Below, piece after piece: positions 1-5,825 of a stretch of DNA of 20,279 bases. Made by a program: the position numbers and the translations under genes. The stretch covers positions 1 to 20,279 of the forward strand of contig DEQO01000087.1 of NCBI GenBank assembly GCA_002360495.1, in the 5' to 3' direction. This stretch comes from Flavobacteriales bacterium UBA3364 (GTDB lineage: Bacteria > Bacteroidota > Bacteroidia > Flavobacteriales_F > PHOS-HE28). The notes beneath the pieces were generated by a model. It saw only the letters and a list, made by a program, of their open reading frames with translations. It was not told where the DNA came from and made no database searches. Each line of letters begins with the position of its first letter. Within the stretch, counting starts at the first letter, position 1.

Positions 1-857
1 TCCACCTGCTGGGCGAGGCCCATGTGGGTGACCAGGAACACCATGGCACACTGCTCGTAGTCGCGCAGGATGCGCACGTACTTCGCCACGTTCAGCTCCG
101 GCTTCGTGAACTTGATGCCGCAGCTGTAGGCCGGCGACTGGCGCTTGGGCGTCAGCGGGTCGTTGTAACCGATGAAACCGATCTTGATGCCGGCGATGTT
201 CCTGGTCCAGTAGGGCTGGAAGATCATTTCGCCCGCGAGGTCGGCGTTGGGGTCCTTCCTATCGCCGCAGTAGTCGGCGAGCTTCTCGTGCCACATGTTC
301 GCGCAGATCTTCGCCGCGCGATAGCCGCCGAGGTCCTTGAGCATGTTCTCCTTGCCGTACACCACCTCCCAGTTGCCGGGCAGGATCAGGTCGTAGCCGA
401 TGCGGTTCATGAGCGGCACGATCGCGCGGCCCTCGCTCAGGGCTGCCACGCCGCCGCCCTGGAAACAGTCGCCCCCATCGATCACCAGCGTGTGCGCCGG
501 GTCCTCCGCGCGCAACGTGTCGATCATCGCCTTCAGCACGCCGTAACCGCCGCGCTTGCGATAGACCGGCTTGCCGTTCTCCAGGAAGAACTCGTCGTGC
601 GTGTGCAGTTGCGCATGGATGTCGCTCGTGAACAGCAGCGTGAATTTCTCCGCCTTGCCTTGCGCGGTCGCACGACTGCCGGTGAGCTCCTGTCGGCGTT
701 GCGGGTCGCTCAAGGCACCCATGGCGAGGGTGGGTCCCAGCGTCAATCCTGCGCCCAACGCGCCCAGCGAGCGAAGCATCTGTCGCCTGCTCACGGCGTT
801 CACAGCTTCGTCGTGGGCGCCGCATGTGCAACCTTCGGGATGGTGGATGTCGCTCAT
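1..857 (-). CDS. soxB: SoxB-like Tat-exported metallo-hydrolase (partial, C-terminus beyond window)
   Basis: This is a 285-residue N-terminal part of a calcineurin-like/5'-nucleotidase-superfamily protein, cut by the left edge of the window. SoxB hydrolyses the sulfate from the Cys-sulfane-sulfonate carried by SoxYZ in periplasmic thiosulfate oxidation. Visible metal-site motifs are SDIHAQ (residues 78-83), DGGD (127-130), GNWEVVYG (161-168) and THMG (277-280). The WE-x-x-YG pattern is that of SoxB, while the Asn in GNWE is that of ordinary 5'-nucleotidases (GNHE). Residues 23-41 form a twin-arginine signal (SRRQML plus a Gly/Ala/Leu-rich stretch), so the protein should be exported folded by Tat. 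A Cys-x-Cys pair (10, 12) precedes it. The ATG at 857 was chosen because an in-frame TAA lies at 875-873. It is the last visible gene of the sulfur operon, 39 nt after tsdA. A non-Sox 5'-nucleotidase family member remains possible because the C-terminal domain is missing. Confidence 0.68.
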   Translation of the reverse strand, partial: MSDIHHPEGCTCGAHDEAVNAVSRRQMLRSLGALGAGLTLGPTLAMGALSDPQRRQELTGSRATAQGKAEKFTLLFTSDIHAQLHTHDEFFLENGKPVYRKRGGYGVLKAMIDTLRAEDPAHTLVIDGGDCFQGGGVAALSEGRAIVPLMNRIGYDLILPGNWEVVYGKENMLKDLGGYRAAKICANMWHEKLADYCGDRKDPNADLAGEMIFQPYWTRNIAGIKIGFIGYNDPLTPKRQSPAYSCGIKFTKPELNVAKYVRILRDYEQCAMVFLVTHMGLAQQV

Positions 858-862
858 GTTCT

Positions 863-906
863 GAACATCTGATTATCCGATCATCTTATTATGTGATCAT
901 CTGATC
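863..906. repeat. 16-bp-period repeats GATCATCT-N8 in the soxB leader
   Basis: Units GAACATCT (863-870), GATCATCT (879-886) and GATCATCT (895-902) start exactly 16 bp apart with AT-rich 8-bp spacers, and the last runs into GATC (903-906). The final unit overlaps the tsdA stop codon. The 12-mer GATCATCTGATC (895-906) is itself nearly palindromic. A regulator-binding array or a tandem-repeat remnant would both fit. Confidence 0.6.
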
Positions 907-1997
907 GCCTTCTTCCTTGCCTCCGCGATCGGTTCAAAGGGTCCGAATTTGTGTTGCGATTCCGGCAGGCTGTCAGCGAAAGGACCGAATGGATGATCCA
1001 CGGGCTTGCCCGCGATCTTCGGCCAATCCTTCGACAGGTCGCGTGAAGGTCGTTGTTGTGAGTTCACGTAGGCCGCAACGTCCCACGCTTCTTCGTCAGT
1101 GAGTTGCGGGTTTTCCCACGTCACGCCTTGCGGCATGTTGTTCTTCACGTAGCCCGCGAAACGCGACAGTCGGAACAGCCCCGCACCGATGTTGTAGCTG
1201 TGTTCGCCCCACAGCGGCGGGTATTGGTACGTGGTGCCGGAAGCCGCCATCAGCCCTCCGCCGTCCTTCTGGTGGCAGCTCTCGCACTTCGCCGTGTAGA
1301 TGGCTTCACCTTTCACCGGATCGGCTGCGCGGTCCAGGAACGGTAGCTCAGCAAGTCCGGAGCCTTCAGGTTTCTTCTTCACTTCGATCCCGGTTCCGAG
1401 CCATTCCATATAGGCGAGAAGCGCTTTCATTTCACGACCGGCCGTATCCAGTGCGGTGCCGTTCAAGCTGCGCTCGAAGCAATCGTTGATGCGTTTGGAT
1501 ACGGTCTCGTTCGTGCCACTGCGCTCACGGAATTTCGGATAGGTGCTCCACACCGCGCTGTAGTTGTTGCCCCAGGGACGCGTGCCGGCATCCAGGTGGC
1601 AGTTCTGGCAGTTCATGCCGTTGGTCTGGTGTGCGACGACCCCCTGCGGACCGAGGTAGAACGCCGTGTTACGGATAAGCTCGCGACCGTAGCGGACCAG
1701 ATCTTCGCGCCCACCGCCGATGTGGTCGATCAAGGCGGTATCCATGCCGGCCCACAGGCTGTCACCCACATAAGTGGCGACCATGGGTGGTGGTGGCTCG
1801 AACCATTTCTTCGGTGTGAGCATGATGCCCACGATCGCTGCCACCACACCCCAGGTAGCGATGCGTGCGATGCGTGGACCGCGTTCATCATACGGATGAC
1901 CCGACCGCTCCTTCAATATGCGAATGGCCTGATCCGTGACGCTGAGCCACAGCAGCACCAGCAGGGCCATCACCAAGAGGATGATCGGGACCAACAT
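897..1997 (-). CDS. tsdA: TsdA-like membrane-anchored diheme cytochrome c (thiosulfate dehydrogenase family)
   Basis: This 366-residue protein has two CxxCH haem-c sites, CQNCH at 130-134 and CESCH at 238-242. The segment around NDCFERSLNG (171-180) matches the TsdA/SoxA-related family signature. Cys173 lies 39 residues after the first haem His, which fits the unusual His/Cys-ligated haem of TsdA, and Met288 (NNMPQG) is a likely distal ligand of the second haem. TsdA enzymes join two thiosulfates into tetrathionate, or do the reverse. Unlike soluble TsdA, the protein starts with two hydrophobic helices (about 3-20 and 44-60) separated by a basic loop, which predicts a periplasmic haem domain tethered to the inner membrane. 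The ATG at 1997 is 15 nt after the stop of the upstream yeeE gene. The direction of the reaction cannot be read from sequence. Confidence 0.82.
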   Translation of the reverse strand: MLVPIILLVMALLVLLWLSVTDQAIRILKERSGHPYDERGPRIARIATWGVVAAIVGIMLTPKKWFEPPPPMVATYVGDSLWAGMDTALIDHIGGGREDLVRYGRELIRNTAFYLGPQGVVAHQTNGMNCQNCHLDAGTRPWGNNYSAVWSTYPKFRERSGTNETVSKRINDCFERSLNGTALDTAGREMKALLAYMEWLGTGIEVKKKPEGSGLAELPFLDRAADPVKGEAIYTAKCESCHQKDGGGLMAASGTTYQYPPLWGEHSYNIGAGLFRLSRFAGYVKNNMPQGVTWENPQLTDEEAWDVAAYVNSQQRPSRDLSKDWPKIAGKPVDHPFGPFADSLPESQHKFGPFEPIAEARKKAIR

Positions 1998-2012
1998 CGC
2001 TCGGGCGATCGA

Positions 2013-2531
2013 TCAATGGGGGAGTTTCTCGCGGATCAGGCCATACACCCAGGTACCTGCCACAGCGCTCACGAACGTCACGATGATCACCCCGAAACCC
2101 GCGCCCACTTGAGCGAAAAGCGGGCCTGGGCACGCACCCGTGATCGCCCAGCCAAGACCGAACATCAGGCCGCCGTAGATCTGGCCCTTGTTGAACTCCT
2201 TGTTCGGGATGTGGATCTCTTCGCCATGCATGGTCCGCGCTTTCGTGCGGCGGATGATGAGCACGCTGACCAGGCCCACCATCACGGCCGTGCCGATCAC
2301 GCCGTACATGTGGAAGCTCTCGAAACGGAACATCTCCTGGATGCGGAACCAGCTGATGATCTCCGCCTTCACGAACACGATGCCGAAGAGGATGCCCCAG
2401 GCGCTGTACTTCAGGTTGTGCCACCACGGGTGCTTCAGTTCGCTTTCGTTCACGCAGATCGCGTCCAGCTCCCGTGCCTTCAGGTCGGCGAGCTCCTGCG
2501 CGCTCGGTGTATGTTGAAAGGTGTGTTCCAT
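2013..2531 (-). CDS. YeeE/YedE-family sulfur transporter half (PmpB-like, GACPGP motif)
   Basis: This 172-residue integral membrane protein belongs to the YeeE/YedE sulfur-transport family. Membrane segments are visible at about 43-60, 75-93, 117-137 and 143-165. The conserved Cys134 sits in GACPGP, one of the two Cys-bearing half-motifs of this family; in full-length YeeE/TsuA such cysteines relay thiosulfate through the pore. About 40 hydrophilic residues precede the first helix. The reading frame is open further upstream (31 more codons), but that part overlaps the neighbouring yeeE gene in another frame and has no membrane-protein character. The ATG at 2531 is therefore chosen, leaving a 5-nt gap to the preceding gene. 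It pairs with the upstream GCTSGH-bearing protein, so the two halves probably form one transporter. Confidence 0.85.
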   Translation of the reverse strand: MEHTFQHTPSAQELADLKARELDAICVNESELKHPWWHNLKYSAWGILFGIVFVKAEIISWFRIQEMFRFESFHMYGVIGTAVMVGLVSVLIIRRTKARTMHGEEIHIPNKEFNKGQIYGGLMFGLGWAITGACPGPLFAQVGAGFGVIIVTFVSAVAGTWVYGLIREKLPH

Positions 2532-2536
2532 ATTGA

Positions 2537-3100
2537 TCAGAGGGTGAGGAGGAGGGGAAGGATGAACCAGGTCATGACGATGCCGCCGACCATGAACATC
2601 ACGGTGGCCACGAGGCTCGGCCATTGGAGGCTACTGAGGCCCATGATCGCGTGGCCGCTCGTGCAACCACCGGCGTAGCGCGTGCCGAAGCCGACCAGGA
2701 ATCCGCCGAGCACGAAGAAGATCAGGCCGCGCAGGGTGAACAGGTTCGACCAGGAAAAGATCTCGGAAGGCATCAGCGAAGAGGTGTCGGTGATCCCTTT
2801 CTCCGTGAGGTAGGCCGCGGTTGGTTCCGCCAATTGAACGGGGTCGGGATTCGCCAGAAGCGTGGCTCCGATGAACGCGCCCATGGCGATGCCGCCCACG
2901 AAGAACAGGTTCCACGCTTCCTTCTTCCAGTCGTACTTGAAGAACTTGATGTTCGCGGGAAGGCAGGCCGCGCAGAGGTGGCGCAGCGAACTGCTGATAC
3001 CGAAGGTCTTGTTGCCCACCAGAAGTAGGTAGGGTACGGTGAGGCCGATGAGGGCACCGGCCACGTACCAGGGCCAGGGTTGTTTGATCGCGTCCAGCAT
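2537..3100 (-). CDS. YeeE/YedE-family sulfur transporter half (PmpA-like, GCTSGH motif)
   Basis: This 187-residue YeeE/YedE-family membrane protein has hydrophobic segments at about 11-28, 64-83, 120-140 and 160-186. Cys146 lies in AGGCTSGH, the hallmark of the first half of this family, and a further CxxC pair (43, 46, in HLCAACLP) lies after the first helix. Family members move thiosulfate or other sulfane-sulfur species across the cytoplasmic membrane. With the next gene (GACPGP motif) it makes the two-subunit arrangement frequently found next to persulfide dioxygenases and TauE exporters in Bacteroidota. It starts 41 nt after the persulfide dioxygenase fusion gene, and its leader contains two GATCATCT repeat units. 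The specific substrate is inferred from context. Confidence 0.87.
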   Translation of the reverse strand: MLDAIKQPWPWYVAGALIGLTVPYLLLVGNKTFGISSSLRHLCAACLPANIKFFKYDWKKEAWNLFFVGGIAMGAFIGATLLANPDPVQLAEPTAAYLTEKGITDTSSLMPSEIFSWSNLFTLRGLIFFVLGGFLVGFGTRYAGGCTSGHAIMGLSSLQWPSLVATVMFMVGGIVMTWFILPLLLTL

Positions 3101-3109
3101 GGGTTTTTG

Positions 3110-3137
3110 GATCAGATGATCAGAGAATGAGATGATC
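3110..3137. repeat. 16-bp-period repeats in the yeeE (pmpA-like) leader, opposite orientation
   Basis: AGATGATC occurs at 3114-3121 and 3130-3137, again 16 bp apart, and GATC precedes it at 3110-3113. The 12-mer GATCAGATGATC (3110-3121) is the exact reverse complement of the one at 895-906. It lies in the 41-bp gap before the first yeeE gene, so the two repeat sets enclose the yeeE-yeeE-tsdA block. Confidence 0.6.
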
Positions 3138-3141
3138 AGTA

Positions 3142-4554
3142 TTACTTCTTAAGTGTGCTCGGGCACACGTAATCCGTGACCTTCACACCGGTCTTCTTGA
3201 TCGCGTTGAATCCACCGCGCACTTCGATGAGGTTGTGGTAGCCGCGTGACTTCAGGAGACTAGCCGCGATCATGCTGCGATAGCCGCCCGCGCAGTGTAC
3301 GTAGTTCGTCTCCTCCTTGCTGAACGCCGCCAGGTTCTGGTTGATGTACTGCAGCGATGCGTGCCATGCTCCGTCCACATGCTCGGCGGCGTACTCGCCG
3401 TCCTTGCGCACATCCACCACGCGCAGCTTGCTGGCGTGGAAGCGGCGGGCGAACTCCTCCGCATCGATGCGCTCGATGAGGTCCACTTCCTTGCCACTGG
3501 CCTTCCATGCGGCAACGCCACCCTTCAGGTAGCCGAACACATTGTCGTAGCCTACACGGGCCAGGCGTGTCACCACTTCCTCCTCCATGCCTTCATCGGT
3601 AACGAGCAGCAGCGGGTGCTTCACGTCGGGGATCATGCTGCCCACCCACGGCGCGAAATCACCCTTGATGCCGATGTTGATGCTGCGCGGGATGAAGCCG
3701 TCCTTGAAGTCCTCGGCGTTGCGGGTGTCGAGCACCAGCGCACCTTCCGTCTCGGCCACGAGCTCGAACTGGTCGGGGCTCAGGGCGCGCAGCCCCTTCT
3801 CCTTCACGGTGTCCACGCTGGGGATCACGCCCTTGTTCATCGCCACGTTCTGCGGGAAGTAGGCGGGCGGCGGAAGCAGGCCATCGGTCACCTCCTTGAT
3901 GAACTGCTCCTTTGTTGCGGCCTTCAGCGCGTAGTTCGCCTGCTTCTGGTTGCCGAGCGTGTCGAAGGTCTCCTTGCTCATGTTCTTGCCGCACGCGCTG
4001 CCGGCGCCGTGCGCGGGGTACACGATCACATCATCGGGCAGGGTCATCACCTTGTTGTGCAGGCTGTCGTAAAGGAATCCTGCGAGATCTTCCTGCGTGA
4101 TGGATCCGGCCTTCTGCGCCAGGTCGGGCCTGCCCACGTCGCCAATGAAGAGCGTGTCGCCCGTGTAGATGCTGTGCGGCTTACCGTTCTCATCGATGAG
4201 CAGGTAGCAGGTGCTCTCCATGGTGTGACCGGGCGTGTGCAGTACCTTGATGGTCACGTTTCCGAGCTTCAATTCCTCGCCATCCTTCGCGATGTGCGCC
4301 TCGAACGAGGGGTTCGCATTCGGGCCGTAAACGATCGGCGCGCCGGTCTTCTTAGACAGGTCGAGGTGGCCGCTCACGAAGTCCGCGTGGAAGTGCGTCT
4401 CCAGCACGTACTTGATCTTCGCGTTGCGCGCCTTGGCCCGTTCGATGTACGGACTGGTCTCACGGAGCGGGTCGATGATCGCCGCTTCACCGTTGCTTTC
4501 AATGTAGTAGGCGCCTTGAGCGAGGCAGCCGGTGTAGATCTGTTCGATGTTCAT
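3142..4554 (-). CDS. Persulfide dioxygenase-rhodanese fusion (CstB/ETHE1-like MBL-fold protein)
   Basis: This 470-residue protein has three domains. Residues 1-245 are a metallo-beta-lactamase fold of the ETHE1 type, with THFHAD (53-58), His110, Asp133 and His182 as the iron-binding set. Residues about 255-358 form a first rhodanese domain in which the active-site loop reads TDEGMEEE, with no Cys, so it should be inactive. Residues about 362-460 form a second rhodanese with Cys421 in HCAGGYRS. Cys188 (GSACGK) in the dioxygenase domain and Cys464 in the C-terminal tail are further candidates for carrying persulfide. The layout is that of CstB, which oxidises low-molecular-weight persulfides and releases thiosulfate or sulfite. 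The gene lies 45 nt after tauE, and its sulfite product would suit that exporter. No signal peptide is seen, so it should be cytoplasmic. Confidence 0.9.
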   Translation of the reverse strand: MNIEQIYTGCLAQGAYYIESNGEAAIIDPLRETSPYIERAKARNAKIKYVLETHFHADFVSGHLDLSKKTGAPIVYGPNANPSFEAHIAKDGEELKLGNVTIKVLHTPGHTMESTCYLLIDENGKPHSIYTGDTLFIGDVGRPDLAQKAGSITQEDLAGFLYDSLHNKVMTLPDDVIVYPAHGAGSACGKNMSKETFDTLGNQKQANYALKAATKEQFIKEVTDGLLPPPAYFPQNVAMNKGVIPSVDTVKEKGLRALSPDQFELVAETEGALVLDTRNAEDFKDGFIPRSINIGIKGDFAPWVGSMIPDVKHPLLLVTDEGMEEEVVTRLARVGYDNVFGYLKGGVAAWKASGKEVDLIERIDAEEFARRFHASKLRVVDVRKDGEYAAEHVDGAWHASLQYINQNLAAFSKEETNYVHCAGGYRSMIAASLLKSRGYHNLIEVRGGFNAIKKTGVKVTDYVCPSTLKK

Positions 4555-4572
4555 GGTTCAGAGAGTTGGTCG

Positions 4573-4592
4573 GGGCCGCGAATTCGCGGCCC
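4573..4592. repeat. Perfect 20-bp palindrome GGGCCGCGAATTCGCGGCCC
   Basis: A perfect inverted repeat centred between 4582 and 4583 lies in the 45-bp gap between tauE and the persulfide dioxygenase fusion. A G.U pair could add one more step at the base of the RNA stem. On the transcribed (minus) strand no U-run follows it, so it does not look like an intrinsic terminator. It may act as an mRNA processing or stabilising hairpin within the operon, or be a single copy of a repetitive extragenic palindrome. Confidence 0.7.
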
Positions 4593-4599
4593 TTACTGC

Positions 4600-5409
4600 T
4601 TAGCTAAGGTTGGAAAGTTCCCTTCCGATGATGTAGATGCCCATGATGAGCACGAACCATCCGAAGGCGGGTTTGAGTTTTTCGTTGGGGATGCGTTTGC
4701 TGAGGATGCTGCCTGCGATGATGCCACCGATCGCGATCGCTGAGAAGACAAGCAGGAAATTCCAGTCGATCACCTCACCACCTTTCAGATCACCGGTAAA
4801 GCCGATGAGCGATTTGGCGGCGATGATGATGAGCGAGGTGCCCACCGCCTGCTTCATCGGGAGCTTGGCCAGCAGCACCAGCGCGGGGATGATGAGGAAG
4901 CCGCCGCCCGCGCCTACGATGCCGGTCACCGTTCCCACCACGATGCCCTCGATCAGGATGAGCGGATAGTTGAAGGCCACCGCGCCGTCGCTGCCTGCCG
5001 CCACGGCCTTCGACTTGCGGATCATGCTGTAGGCCGCGGCCACCATGATCAGCGCGAAGAGCATGAGGATGCCGATGGGTTTGCTCAACGTGAATGAACC
5101 CGTGCTCACGATGGGGTCGGGAATGGCCGGCACGAGCCATGCACGGGTGGCGTACACCGCGAGTATGCTCGGTATGCCGAACACGATGGCCGTGCGCCAG
5201 TGGATGTTGCCCATGCGCATGTGGCTCAGGCTGCCCACCAGGCTCGTCAGGCCCACGATGAAGAGGGAATACGCCGTGGCCAGCACCGCGTCCACGCTGA
5301 ACAGGTAGACGAGGATGGGCACGGTGAGGATGCTGCCTCCGCCGCCGATAAGGCCGAGGGATAGTCCCATGAGGATCGCGCCGATGTATCCGATGATCTC
5401 CAAGCTCAC
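4600..5409 (-). CDS. TauE/SafE (TSUP) family sulfite/anion exporter
   Basis: This 269-residue multi-pass membrane protein shows the two internal-repeat motifs of the TauE/SafE (TSUP) family: GLIGGGGSILTVP near the N-terminus (about 18-30) and GIVGAGGGFLIIP in the second half. Members export sulfite, sulfonates or related anions. The reading frame is open for 61 further codons, but those overlap arsR in another frame and read as Arg/Pro-rich non-membrane sequence. The GTG at 5409 is therefore chosen, which overlaps the arsR stop in a GTGA arrangement typical of translational coupling. Lying between a sulfur regulator and a persulfide dioxygenase, it most likely removes the sulfite produced by the latter; this is inference from context. 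Confidence 0.88.
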   Translation of the reverse strand: MSLEIIGYIGAILMGLSLGLIGGGGSILTVPILVYLFSVDAVLATAYSLFIVGLTSLVGSLSHMRMGNIHWRTAIVFGIPSILAVYATRAWLVPAIPDPIVSTGSFTLSKPIGILMLFALIMVAAAYSMIRKSKAVAAGSDGAVAFNYPLILIEGIVVGTVTGIVGAGGGFLIIPALVLLAKLPMKQAVGTSLIIIAAKSLIGFTGDLKGGEVIDWNFLLVFSAIAIGGIIAGSILSKRIPNEKLKPAFGWFVLIMGIYIIGRELSNLS

Positions 5410-5720
5410 AGGTGCTCGCAGCAATTCTCCAGGTCCTTGATGATCCTCAAGAAGCCTGGCTGTTGTAGGTAATAGAAGCTGTACTTGCCCACTTTCTCCA
5501 CGCCCAGGAGCCCCTTGTCGCGCATCAGGGTCAGGTGCTGGCTGAGGATGGCCTGTTCGATGCCGAGCACTTCGGTGAGGTCGCTCACGCACATGCGCTT
5601 CTTGCCGCCGAGCAGATCGAGAATGGCCAGGCGTTGTGGGTGGGCGGCCACTTTCAGGAGCTCGCTGGCCCGCACCAGTTTCTTCGCGCCTATGCGTTCA
5701 TCGAGGGTCGTGATGGACAT
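5406..5720 (-). CDS. ArsR-family repressor, candidate persulfide sensor
   Basis: This 104-residue winged-helix regulator of the ArsR/SmtB family has its DNA-recognition helix around residues 53-69 (GIEQAILSQHLTLMRDKG). Only three cysteines are present: Cys44 (RMCVSDL, at the start of alpha3) and Cys100-Cys101 in the C-terminal helix. It lacks the CxC metal site of classical ArsR. The Cys44/C-terminal Cys pairing resembles SqrR and BigR, in which two such thiols form a di- or polysulfide bridge when persulfide rises and the protein leaves DNA. It is the first gene of the sulfur operon and is translationally coupled to tauE. Autoregulation is likely, given a palindrome beside its promoter. Sensing of persulfide rather than metal is inferred from thiol positions and neighbours. 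Confidence 0.9.
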   Translation of the reverse strand: MSITTLDERIGAKKLVRASELLKVAAHPQRLAILDLLGGKKRMCVSDLTEVLGIEQAILSQHLTLMRDKGLLGVEKVGKYSFYYLQQPGFLRIIKDLENCCEHL

Positions 5721-5740
5721 GCTCCCGTGCGTTGATGGAA

Positions 5741-5763
5741 CAAATGTATAGCTATGCGACTAT
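5741..5763 (-). promoter_or_regulatory. arsR/sulfur-operon promoter -7 box with adjoining operator-like palindrome
   Basis: On the minus strand TACATTTG (5748-5741) is a perfect match to the Bacteroidota -7 consensus TAnnTTTG and lies 20 nt upstream of the arsR ATG. Immediately upstream, ATAG-N8-CTAT (5763-5748) forms an inverted repeat whose last base is the first T of the box. The 4-8-4 geometry resembles operators described for SqrR/BigR-type regulators. A bound ArsR dimer would sit over the promoter, so this is the probable control point of all seven sulfur genes. No convincing -33 element was found. Confidence 0.55.
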
Positions 5764-5825
5764 GTGACAGTGCGAAATATCACGCCGCAATGGCCTTGGT
5801 CGCCCTGTTGGTCGATCCAACTCCA

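Noticed and set aside
863..906. The GATCATCT repeats as a CRISPR array
   Set aside because: Units and spacers are only 8 bp, there are three copies at most, and no cas genes are present.
1596..2678. Plus-strand open frame of 360 codons across tsdA and the yeeE genes
   Set aside because: It spans several real minus-strand genes and their boundaries, and its His/Asp-rich translation looks like a shadow.
4573..4592. Palindrome as an intrinsic terminator after tauE
   Set aside because: No U-run follows on the transcribed strand, and the downstream gene belongs functionally to the same operon.
3295..4743. Long plus-strand open frame of 482 codons opposite the persulfide dioxygenase fusion and tauE
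   Set aside because: It is antisense to well-supported genes and its translation is His/Arg/Val-rich with no recognisable domain. Long antisense frames are expected in GC-rich coding DNA.
5764..5825. Hairpin GTTGG-ATCGA-CCAAC on the minus strand after rnd as its terminator
   Set aside because: The stem is only 5 bp and no U-run follows, so it is too weak to call.
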